Shown: piece by piece, positions 1 through 5,607 of the stretch | How the letters are laid out: each line of letters begins with the position of its first letter | Position numbering within the stretch: the stretch's first letter is position 1 | Origin: Actinomycetota bacterium | Lineage (GTDB): Bacteria; Actinomycetota; Humimicrobiia; Humimicrobiales; Humimicrobiaceae | Assembly: GCA_028697935.1 (NCBI GenBank) | Contig: JAQVEM010000011.1 | Location: 1 to 19,343 of the forward strand | DNA: 19,343 nt | Direction of reading: 5' to 3' | Translations under genes and position numbers: made by a program | Notes under the pieces: model-generated | What the model saw: only the letters and a program-made list of their open reading frames with translations | Told to the model about the DNA's origin: nothing | The model's database searches: none

Positions 1-51
1 ATAGAAAAAAAGATTCCCGAACTTATAGAACTTGTAAAAAGGCATATATAA
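1..51 (+). CDS. C-terminal end of an unidentified gene (partial)
   Basis: Frame 1 is open from the window edge and ends at TAA (49-51), giving a 16-residue tail IEKKIPELIELVKRHI. The helical, Lys/Glu/Leu-rich composition fits a protein C-terminus and resembles genuine coding sequence of this AT-rich genome, but 16 codons cannot prove coding. It would be convergent with the PEBP gene on the minus strand. A 7-bp hairpin follows at 54-71. No family can be assigned. Confidence 0.35.
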   Translation: MEKKIPELIELVKRHI

Positions 52-53
52 AT

Positions 54-71
54 GCTTTTTATTTAAAAAGC
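54..71. terminator. AT-rich hairpin between convergent genes
   Basis: GCTTTTT (54-60) and AAAAAGC (65-71) form a perfect 7-bp stem with an ATTT loop, three bases after the stop of the plus-strand partial gene. It lies between two converging reading frames, where a bidirectional terminator is expected. The stem is weak (one G:C and one C:G pair), and no clear T-run follows outside the stem, so termination is only a possibility. Confidence 0.25.
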
Positions 72-168
72 TTGCAAAAAAATTATCCGCAACTGCATAA
101 CTATATAACTATATCGTAGCTATATCGGAAAACTATATTTACATTCCATATAAGCGCAAGAAAAAAAA

Positions 169-609
169 TTATCTACGTCTGTATAAACCTACCAGCTGTG
201 CTTTTGCTACAATATTTTCCTCCATTTTATGCTCAATATCAGCTACTCTTGAAGAAGCATTAAGGTCAAGAGTAGTATCCAGTGCAAAAAGTTTAAAGAA
301 ATAACGATGTGTTCCGTATGGAGGACATGGTCCGCTGTATCCGGGCCTGCCCGAATCTGTCATTCCCTCTACTGCACCTGGCGGGCAGCTATCCTCCTTA
401 ATTTCCTTTGTATCAGGGCTAATATTCCATATAGTCCAGTGAACCCATGTTCCCATTGGAGCATCAGGGTCATCAACAATTAAAACAAGACTTTTTGCAT
501 CTTCGGGAACATCGCTTATAATTAATGGAGGATTTATATTTTCACCATCACAGGTATATTTCGGGGGTATAAATTCATTGTTTTTAAAAGCAGGACTTTC
601 AATTTTCAT
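169..609 (-). CDS. YbhB/YbcL family Raf kinase inhibitor-like protein (PEBP fold)
   Basis: A complete 146-residue bacterial member of the phosphatidylethanolamine-binding protein family, close to the usual 150 residues for the YbhB/YbcL type. The signature elements are in order: the N-terminal segment with PPKYTCDGENINPPL (about residues 16-30), the ligand-pocket motif DDPDAPMGTWVHW (about 46-58), and the GRPGYSGPCPPYGTHRYFF block (about 87-105), whose His and Arg line the anion pocket. No signal peptide is visible, so it is predicted cytoplasmic. The ATG start is backed by a strong Shine-Dalgarno (AGGGAGG) about 8 bases upstream. It is a single gene, divergent from the small plus-strand gene at 867. 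Bacterial members lack a firmly established substrate; lipid, nucleotide or small-anion binding is inferred from the family. The family call is secure and the physiological role is open. Confidence 0.93.
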   Translation of the reverse strand: MKIESPAFKNNEFIPPKYTCDGENINPPLIISDVPEDAKSLVLIVDDPDAPMGTWVHWTIWNISPDTKEIKEDSCPPGAVEGMTDSGRPGYSGPCPPYGTHRYFFKLFALDTTLDLNASSRVADIEHKMEENIVAKAQLVGLYRRR

Positions 610-866
610 TTTGTTTCCTCCCTTCAGTCATTTATAAATTTTATTTTCGGTTATTAATGTTATCATTTTTTTTCATTGATTTGTAGGACATCTCAATTTT
701 AAAAAATTTATAACCTTTTATATGTAATTTATTAGCAACTACTTTAGATTTGCCCGGTATCTGTCCAGTATTTTTTAAAAAAATCAATAAGACTATTTAA
801 TTTAAAATTCCTAATAGTGCATGAATATGATAAAATTAAAGAAAATCAATTTTAATAAACAAAGAA
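610..866. other. Divergent intergenic region, 257 bp
   Basis: This AT-rich spacer lies between the start of the PEBP gene (minus) and the start of the small plus-strand gene. The PEBP ribosome-binding site is at its left edge. A TATGAT hexamer (826-831) about 36 bases before the plus-strand ATG could be a -10 box, but no convincing -35 box precedes it. A more G/C-rich patch near 749-766 stands out from the surrounding A/T but matches nothing I recognise. No RNA gene or repeat is evident. Confidence 0.4.
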
Positions 867-1328
867 ATGATAGACAAAGAATTATTAGAAAAAATTAATA
901 AAAAACTGGGGGAAATTAAAACTCTTAGAAACCTTAACAGCAAAGACCCTGCCTTTAAAAACTGGCATGTTAGTACAATAAGCCTTTTAAAAATGCTCCC
1001 CCGGGAATTTACAAGAGATGTAAATGACTTTAAAAAGCTAACTTTTACAGATACAGGCTATCATCGAGGTAATAAACCATTTAGCGCTGCAGATAATACC
1101 AGATATCTGGAAGACCTGGATAATTCAGCAAAAATTCTAAAGAAAATTACATCAGCAAAAATAGAAGACAAGACAGAGAAAATAACACCGGCAAAGACAA
1201 CATCTAAAAAAAAGGGAGGTAAAACCGAGAAAGTTCCTGAAACGAATAAGAAAAATAAAACTAAAAAAGTTACTTCTACTACAGATAAAGCTACATCTAA
1301 AAATACTGCCAAAAAACCTCATGCTTAA
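867..1328 (+). CDS. Unrecognised small protein: helical domain plus Lys/Thr-rich basic tail
   Basis: A 153-residue protein with two clearly different halves. Residues 1-95 are mixed and helix-rich, with conserved-looking spots DPAFKNWH (about 27-34), LLKMLPREF (about 40-48), LTFTDTGYHRGNKPF (about 58-72) and TRYLEDLDNSAKILKKI (about 78-94). From memory this pattern resembles a small helical accessory domain found alone or fused to TIR-like or nucleotide-sensing effector domains in defence-type proteins; that link is inference. Residues 96-153 are a low-complexity tail dominated by Lys, Thr, Ser, Glu and Ala, like histone-H1 or bacterial nucleoid-protein tails, predicted disordered and able to bind nucleic acid. 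No signal peptide or membrane segment is seen. The Shine-Dalgarno is poor (AAAGAA just before ATG). The minus-strand frame across the tail is a shadow caused by Lys/Thr codon bias. It lies upstream of an omegaRNA-like stretch. Confidence 0.7.
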   Translation: MIDKELLEKINKKLGEIKTLRNLNSKDPAFKNWHVSTISLLKMLPREFTRDVNDFKKLTFTDTGYHRGNKPFSAADNTRYLEDLDNSAKILKKITSAKIEDKTEKITPAKTTSKKKGGKTEKVPETNKKNKTKKVTSTTDKATSKNTAKKPHA

Positions 1329-1424
1329 AGCTCATCTTATATAAGCTAAACTTAGGAACCTAAAGCTTGAAATGTAGTATTCTGAAATGCTATATTTAAA
1401 GAAAATATATATTCAACCCTGCCT

Positions 1425-1573
1425 GGCAAGAATTCTCCCATCTTTTATAAGTGGGAGATGAATTACTTAAGAAAAATCGTGGTAGTAACCACCCTTAGAG
1501 CACGGGTAAATCTGGCAGATTACTACTATTGACCGGGAAGCTCCGTCTTCAACAAAGTAAGTGGTGAGTAGTT
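1425..1573 (+). ncRNA. IS200/IS605-type right end / omegaRNA-like remnant without transposase
   Basis: A structured, less AT-rich stretch between the small plus-strand gene and tRNA-Leu. It has three parts. First, an AAGAATTC lead-in to a hairpin TCTCCCA/TGGGAGA (about 1434-1457) followed by ATGAATTAC. Second, a hairpin GTGGT-AGTA-ACCAC (1479-1492) followed by CTTAGAGCACGGGTAAATC. Third, GGGAAGCTCCGTC leading to GAGTAGTTTA at the end, with ACTACT (1522-1527) able to pair with AGTAGT (1567-1572). From memory these blocks, in this order, resemble the transcribed right ends of tnpB/iscB elements that act as guide-RNA scaffolds. No tnpA, tnpB or iscB gene is in the window, and the last stem is poorly paired, so this is probably a decayed or solo end. 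Recognition rests on motif memory, not a search. An unrelated structured RNA is the alternative. Confidence 0.42.
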
Positions 1574-1590
1574 TAAAACCCGGATTAATA

Positions 1591-1678
1591 TGGTGCCCGA
1601 GGCCGGAATCGAACCGGCACGAGGCAAAGCCCCAACGGATTTTAAGTCCGTTGCGTCTACCTATTCCGCCACTCGGGC
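1591..1678 (-). tRNA. tRNA-Leu (anticodon UAA), CCA encoded
   Basis: An 88-base class II tRNA. The acceptor arm pairs GCCCGAG (5' end, plus-strand bases 1672-1678) with CTCGGGC (1595-1601), followed by discriminator A and an encoded CCA (1591-1594). The anticodon stem ACGGA/TCCGT closes the loop CTTAAAA, giving anticodon TAA (1642-1644) for leucine UUA codons. The long variable arm forms its own stem (GGGGC with GCCTC), as expected for tRNA-Leu, and the T arm is GCCGG-TTCGAAT-CCGGC. It lies downstream of and co-directional with ppx. Its 3' end directly abuts the omegaRNA-like stretch. Confidence 0.97.
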
Positions 1679-1796
1679 AGGTATCAAACTTAAAATTACT
1701 GACTGACTCATAATATTATCAAAATCAGCCGATCAAAGTCTGCTTACTAAAATTTGCTTATAAAGATTTTCTTATTAAAATTGCTGATTTATATTA
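1679..1796. other. Spacer between ppx and tRNA-Leu
   Basis: An AT-rich spacer of 118 bp containing several related words (CTTACTAAAATTTGCTTA, CTTATTAAAATTGCTGA) that look like imperfect short repeats. The right edge carries the ppx terminator hairpin. No clear tRNA promoter was recognised, though the spacer must hold it unless tRNA-Leu is read from ppx. Confidence 0.4.
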
Positions 1797-1810
1797 TCAG
1801 AAATCAGCAA
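1781..1810 (-). terminator. Probable intrinsic terminator overlapping the end of ppx
   Basis: TTGCTGATTT (1781-1790) and AAATCAGCAA (1801-1810) make a perfect 10-bp stem with a 10-base loop that contains the ppx stop codon. On the minus strand the stem is followed by TTTTAATAAG, a short T-run. Position and direction fit termination of the ftsB-ppx transcript. The stem is AT-rich and the T-run short, so efficiency may be modest. Confidence 0.55.
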
Positions 1811-2744
1811 GAGTGTAAATAATCCCATCCAGAATATCTTTTTCACTGACATAAATGGATTTACAGTCAAGCATCTTTAAAGTTTCAATAACAATTGCAA
1901 TACCTCCAATAATTATATCTGCTCTTTTTGGATCAAGCCCTGTCACCTTTTTCCTGTCTTCGGTATCCATCTCACATATAAAATCATAGATTTCTTTAAT
2001 CCTGTCCCGGTCTAATATATGTCCGTGTATCTTTTCGCTATCATATTTAGTCAGTTTTAAATCAATTGCAGCAAGGGTCGTTATTGTTCCCGCAACACCT
2101 ATTACATATAAAGGCTTAAACCTTTTAATACTTGCAATAGTGCTTCCAAGCCTCTCTTTAACGTAGCTATGCATCTGATTTATTTTTTCTATGCAGGGTA
2201 CGCCTGAATCCAGAAACCTTTCAGTTAAATTAACACAGCCAATATCTACACTACCGGTAAACTCCAGATTACAGTCGCAGTCTCCAAGTATAAATTCACT
2301 GCTTCCTCCGCCAATATCTATAACCAGAATTCTGTAATCAGGGCCGTGTTCACTGTTAGAAGAATTTAAATTAGCTCCCTTTACAGCACCATAAAAACTT
2401 AAAAACGCTTCCTCTCTCCCGCTTATTATATCAATTTTTATTCCGGTTTCTTTCTCCACCAGAGAAATAAAATCTTTACTGTTTACTGCCTTCCTTAATG
2501 CACTGGTCCCAATAGCCCTGTATTTTATAATGTCATAACTTTTCATTATCCGGCTGTAATCGGAAATAACTTTTAATGTTTTTCTGGCAGAGTCAGCGGA
2601 AATAAAATGATTATTTATATCAAGGTCTCTCCCCAGGCGGGTAATTTCCATTTTTCTCTCCAGCGTAACAAACTTACCATCATTGTAATCTGATATAAGT
2701 AATCTGGTGGAATTTGTGCCTGTATCAATAGCTGCAAGCTTCAT
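1797..2744 (-). CDS. ppx: Ppx/GppA family exopolyphosphatase / guanosine pentaphosphate phosphohydrolase
   Basis: A complete 315-residue member of the ASKHA-fold Ppx/GppA family, which hydrolyses terminal phosphates of polyphosphate or pppGpp. The phosphate-1 loop AIDTGTNSTRLLI is at residues 5-17, the phosphate-2 loop VIDIGGGSSEFILG near 141-154, and GVAGTITTLAAI near 216-227. The catalytic Glu should lie around SGREEAFLSFYG (about 107-118). The length matches short two-domain enzymes such as mycobacterial Ppx1/Ppx2 rather than E. coli Ppx/GppA (about 500), so there is no C-terminal HD domain. The ATG start has an AGGTAG-type Shine-Dalgarno. The start region is duplicated upstream as a 25-bp direct repeat. 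ftsB lies directly upstream on the same strand and a terminator hairpin overlaps the stop. Whether polyphosphate or pppGpp is preferred cannot be read from sequence. Confidence 0.93.
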   Translation of the reverse strand: MKLAAIDTGTNSTRLLISDYNDGKFVTLERKMEITRLGRDLDINNHFISADSARKTLKVISDYSRIMKSYDIIKYRAIGTSALRKAVNSKDFISLVEKETGIKIDIISGREEAFLSFYGAVKGANLNSSNSEHGPDYRILVIDIGGGSSEFILGDCDCNLEFTGSVDIGCVNLTERFLDSGVPCIEKINQMHSYVKERLGSTIASIKRFKPLYVIGVAGTITTLAAIDLKLTKYDSEKIHGHILDRDRIKEIYDFICEMDTEDRKKVTGLDPKRADIIIGGIAIVIETLKMLDCKSIYVSEKDILDGIIYTLADF

Positions 2745-2762
2745 TTACATATATCTACCTGT
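2738..2762. repeat. 25-bp direct repeat, copy 1 (spans the ppx start)
   Basis: This copy contains, on the minus strand, the ppx Shine-Dalgarno (AGGTAG), the ATG and the first bases of codon 3. It is identical over 25 bases to 2806-2830. Confidence 0.9.
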
Positions 2763-2805
2763 CTGTCTTATTTTTACAATGATACCAGCGGGTTTTAATA
2801 AAAAT

Positions 2806-2830
2806 GCTTCATTTACATATATCTACCTGT
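2806..2830. repeat. 25-bp direct repeat, copy 2 (duplicated ppx start region)
   Basis: A perfect second copy of the ppx ribosome-binding site and start, offset by 68 bp in the ftsB-ppx spacer. On the minus strand its ATG opens a frame that stops after five codons (MKHFY), so it is a potential decoy start or minimal leader rather than a gene. A recent tandem duplication that left the intervening 43 bases is the simplest origin. Confidence 0.9.
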
Positions 2831-2867
2831 GTGCCCGCCGTCATTTGCTAAACCCGGACGACCCAGG

Positions 2868-3299
2868 CTAATTTTCCTTAATCTCATTATTATAGAAGAT
2901 TTTTAAATTTCCCCATAAATCAGAATCAGAATAAGTTTCTTTCTCAGATGAAGAACCTGTGCTATTTTCTGAACCTTCAGCTGACGGGTCATCTTTTACA
3001 AGAACAGAGACATTTAATTCGTCTCCTGAGGTCATATTAAATTGTTTCCTTGCTTCAAGTTCTATTGCTTCTTCCTCATAAAGACTTTTTTCAAGGGCGA
3101 GCAATCTGATATTTTCATTCCTGTACCAGTTTAATTTCTCTTCCAGCTCGGCTACCTTTTCTTTTTTTTCAATAATATCTTTTATCTGATTTATAGAGGT
3201 TAAAACAACAACTATAATAAAAATTAAAAATAAAACAATTATAATATTTATTTTAGTTTTTCTTGACAATCTGCTTACGATTTTAACATTATTACTCAT
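2868..3299 (-). CDS. ftsB: Septum formation initiator family protein (FtsB/DivIC-like)
   Basis: A 143-residue bitopic membrane protein. There is a basic cytoplasmic N-terminus (residues 1-17, SRLSRKTK), one transmembrane helix (about 18-37, INIIIVLFLIFIIVVVL), then a coiled coil rich in Lys, Glu and Leu (about 38-75, KKEKVAELEEKLNWYRNEN), followed by EEEAIELEARKQFNMTSGDE, the conserved extracytoplasmic segment typical of FtsB/DivIC proteins that precede the FtsL/FtsQ-binding tail. The C-terminus (about 105-143) is Ser/Glu/Asp-rich and probably disordered, longer than in E. coli FtsB (103). The family acts with FtsL and FtsQ/DivIB at the division site to activate septal peptidoglycan synthesis. 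It lies immediately upstream of ppx on the same strand, in the conserved Gram-positive position after mazG. The ATG start is supported by AGGAGTG a few bases upstream. Confidence 0.87.
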   Translation of the reverse strand: MSNNVKIVSRLSRKTKINIIIVLFLIFIIVVVLTSINQIKDIIEKKEKVAELEEKLNWYRNENIRLLALEKSLYEEEAIELEARKQFNMTSGDELNVSVLVKDDPSAEGSENSTGSSSEKETYSDSDLWGNLKIFYNNEIKEN

Positions 3300-3425
3300 T
3301 TTTACACTCCTGCTATAAATTTGCTACTTTAGTCAGACTGTACTTCTTATTATAATTGTTTTAGCCTAAATGAATATTTGGTACTTTAACACTTATTTTT
3401 AGTAATTATAACACATGACAGAATA

Positions 3426-3443
3426 ATACAATATATATTGTAT
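3426..3443. promoter_or_regulatory. 18-bp perfect palindrome, possible operator
   Basis: ATACAATATATATTGTAT is identical to its own reverse complement and sits mid-way in the divergent ftsB-ktrB region, where a dimeric repressor could act on either promoter. The core is AT-alternating, so chance occurrence in such base composition is a real alternative. Confidence 0.35.
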
Positions 3444-3484
3444 ATTTTGAGCTTTTTTTAAATAAAACTGTAAAAATAAAATCA

Positions 3485-3513
3485 TTGTCTTTAACAGGTA
3501 ACTTAATTAAAAT
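3485..3513 (+). promoter_or_regulatory. Candidate sigma-70-type promoter for ktrB
   Basis: TTGTCT (3485-3490) and TAAAAT (3508-3513) are separated by 17 bases, a standard spacing, about 58 bases ahead of the ktrB ATG. In DNA this AT-rich such matches are frequent, so support is weak. Confidence 0.3.
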
Positions 3514-3570
3514 ATAAGCTTATATGATTTGAATATAATTTAAAATATTTTTATCAGGTTTAGGAATACT

Positions 3571-4917
3571 ATGAAAGAAATACCACTATTTTTCTCCAGA
3601 ACACAGAATAAAATTGCAAAACAGGTTCTTCTCGGTTTTGCACTTGCTATACTTACTGGTTCTCTTATTCTTTTTTTAATTCCTCAGGCAACACAGAGTG
3701 GTGAAATCAGTTACATAGATGCACTTTTTACTTCAACATCTGCTATCTGTGTAACAGGCCTTCTGGTACTGGACACAGCTACCTATTTTACTGACATCGG
3801 GAAAGCAGCAATACTTATAATGATACAGATCGGCGGGCTCGGGATTATAACTGTTGGTTCTATTTTTAGTTTAATACTGGGAAGAAAAACCAGCATTAAA
3901 GATAGATTTTATATAGATACAAGTTTTGGAACCGAACGAACTTTTTCTGTATCAAAATTTTTTATGGTAATTGCAGGAACTACTTTTACCATAGAATTTT
4001 TTGGATTTATTATTACAACTTTAATTTTCCATTTCAAACATCTTTACCCGATAAAAACATCGATGACTTTTGGACTGTTTCATACTGTAAGCGCTTTTAA
4101 TAATGCAGGATTTTCTTTATATTCAAACAACCTTGAAAGTTTTGTATCCGATATTCCTCTAAATTTGATAATTATGTTTCTAATAATAACAGGAGGAATT
4201 GGTTTTCCTGTAATTTCTGAAATTATTACTTTTAGAAGAAGAAAACATCTTTCATTACATGCAAAAGTGGTTCTAACAGTAACAGGCATTCTTATAATAA
4301 CAGGAGCACTTTTGTTTTTCGTTCTTGAATTTAATAATCCTGATTCCATCAAAGATAAACCAGTACCTATTAAAATTTTAGCAAGCTTTTTCCAATCTGT
4401 TACATCCAGAACTGCCGGTTTTAATACGGTTAATATTGGCAAATTATTTCCTGCCACCCAGCTTTTACTTGTTATATTGATGTTTATAGGAGCATCACCC
4501 GGTGGTACTGGAGGAGGTATAAAAACTACTACTTTTGCTGTAGTCGCTGCAGCAGCTTTAAGCTTTTTAAGAAGTAAAAAAGAAGTTGCTATGTTTAAAA
4601 GGAAAATCCCTTTAAGTCTGGTGCAGAGGGCACTTGCTGTAACTATAGCATCAGTTACTTTAGTTATAATTTCTACAACCTGTTTACTTATATTTGAAAA
4701 ATGCTCTTTAATGGAAGCTCTTTTTGATGTTGTCTCTGCATTTGGAACAGTAGGATTAAGTACCGGCATAACACCTTCGCTTTGCACCGCAAGTAAAATA
4801 GTATTGATAGTGACAATGTTTATTGGTAGAATTGGAATCATCACTTTATCCCTGGCTATAGCTATGCGGAGCGTTGCTGATAGAATTACCTATCCAGAGG
4901 ATACAGTAAATTTTTAA
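3571..4917 (+). CDS. ktrB: TrkH/KtrB family potassium uptake membrane subunit
   Basis: A 448-residue multi-pass membrane protein of the TrkH/Ktr/HKT superfamily, the K+-translocating subunit. The four pore-loop repeats are recognisable: STSAICVTGL (about 52-61), SAFNNAGFSL (about 174-183), SRTAGFNTV (about 279-287) and SAFGTVGLSTG (about 390-400), each supplying a Gly to the selectivity filter. The gating-loop sequence GASPGGTGGGIKTTT after the third repeat (about 307-321) is characteristic. The length matches KtrB (about 450) better than TrkH (about 480) and there is no extra N-terminal pair. The gene is followed nine bases later by the cytosolic RCK partner, so the two form a complete uptake system. 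AGGAA precedes the ATG as a weak Shine-Dalgarno. The operon runs opposite to the surrounding housekeeping genes. Na+ coupling is known for several KtrB proteins but cannot be inferred here. Confidence 0.93.
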   Translation: MKEIPLFFSRTQNKIAKQVLLGFALAILTGSLILFLIPQATQSGEISYIDALFTSTSAICVTGLLVLDTATYFTDIGKAAILIMIQIGGLGIITVGSIFSLILGRKTSIKDRFYIDTSFGTERTFSVSKFFMVIAGTTFTIEFFGFIITTLIFHFKHLYPIKTSMTFGLFHTVSAFNNAGFSLYSNNLESFVSDIPLNLIIMFLIITGGIGFPVISEIITFRRRKHLSLHAKVVLTVTGILIITGALLFFVLEFNNPDSIKDKPVPIKILASFFQSVTSRTAGFNTVNIGKLFPATQLLLVILMFIGASPGGTGGGIKTTTFAVVAAAALSFLRSKKEVAMFKRKIPLSLVQRALAVTIASVTLVIISTTCLLIFEKCSLMEALFDVVSAFGTVGLSTGITPSLCTASKIVLIVTMFIGRIGIITLSLAIAMRSVADRITYPEDTVNF

Positions 4918-4926
4918 TTTATAAAA

Positions 4927-5589
4927 ATGAAAAAGCAATTTTTAATAATAGGATTGGGAAGATTTGGTTCAAGTGTAGCACATACACTGATTGAAGGAGG
5001 GCATGTTGTTGTTGGAATAGACCAATCTGAAGAGAAAATCCAGAAAGCTTCTGAAGAGATAAATGATGTAATAAAATGTGATGCTACAGATGCTGATATA
5101 CTGGAATCTATGGATATTCCCTCTTACGATGCAGTTATAGTATGCATTGGTGAAAAATACATTCAGAATTCAATTCTTGTAACTTTGCTGCTTAAAGAAA
5201 AGGGAGCAAAAAAGATAATTGCTAAAGCAGGTACAAAGACTCAGGGCAGGGTTCTCCAAAAAGTTGGTGCAGATACTGTAGTATACCCGGAAAAGGATAT
5301 GGGAGAAAGAGTAGCAAGAAATCTAATGAGTTCTAACATTATTGATTTTCTGCGTGTTGGTTCTAATATGAGTATAGTCGAGATAAAAACACCTGAAATG
5401 ATGGTGGGAAAGAGTTTAAAGGAGTTAAATCTAAGAAATAAATATGGTGTAACTATAATAAGCATAAAAAATAAAAACAACGAAATAATAACTCCTCCTG
5501 ATGTTAATTATAAATTCAAAGAAGACGATGTTCTTACACTTATAGGCGAAGATAACCTGCTAAAGAAATTGCATTTTACCGAAGATTAA
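4927..5589 (+). CDS. ktrA: KtrA/TrkA family RCK potassium regulatory subunit
   Basis: A 220-residue cytosolic protein with an N-terminal RCK/TrkA-N Rossmann domain (GLGRFGSS nucleotide-binding turn at residues 9-16, acidic residue after the second strand in VVGIDQSEEK) and a C-terminal TrkA-C domain (about 140-220, ending in the DDVLTLIGEDNLLKKL strand-helix). The length equals KtrA (about 220), with a single RCK pair, unlike the duplicated proteobacterial TrkA (about 458). Family members form octameric rings gating the KtrB dimer in response to ATP/ADP, and the C domain often binds c-di-AMP. The gene starts nine bases after ktrB with no clear Shine-Dalgarno, so translation is probably coupled. 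It converges on pyk with an 18-bp gap that contains no obvious terminator hairpin. Confidence 0.93.
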   Translation: MKKQFLIIGLGRFGSSVAHTLIEGGHVVVGIDQSEEKIQKASEEINDVIKCDATDADILESMDIPSYDAVIVCIGEKYIQNSILVTLLLKEKGAKKIIAKAGTKTQGRVLQKVGADTVVYPEKDMGERVARNLMSSNIIDFLRVGSNMSIVEIKTPEMMVGKSLKELNLRNKYGVTIISIKNKNNEIITPPDVNYKFKEDDVLTLIGEDNLLKKLHFTED

Positions 5590-5607
5590 ATAAAGTATAG
5601 AATTAAT

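Larger units (their letters stand above)
3300..3570. other. Divergent regulatory region between ftsB and ktrB, 271 bp
   Basis: A very AT-rich region carrying the promoters of two divergent transcripts. It contains a perfect 18-bp palindrome (3426-3443) and a candidate promoter for ktrB (3485-3513). A TATAAT hexamer at 3534-3539 is another possible -10 box for ktrB but has no good -35 partner. I see no structured RNA; in particular no ydaO/yuaA-type c-di-AMP riboswitch, which sometimes precedes potassium genes, could be recognised. Confidence 0.45.

Noticed and set aside
101..140. Tandem-looking CTATAT words (ACTATATAACTATATCG) left of the PEBP gene.
   Set aside because: The units are short and imperfect and are expected in such AT-rich DNA; no array structure is present.
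1061..1312. A minus-strand frame of 83 codons opposite the basic tail of the small plus-strand gene.
   Set aside because: It is rich in Val/Phe/Leu only because it mirrors Lys/Thr codons, and it has no ribosome-binding site or recognisable motif.
4080..4844. A long minus-strand frame (254 codons) inside ktrB.
   Set aside because: It lies entirely within the well-conserved ktrB gene and has no family features; it is a shadow of biased codon use.
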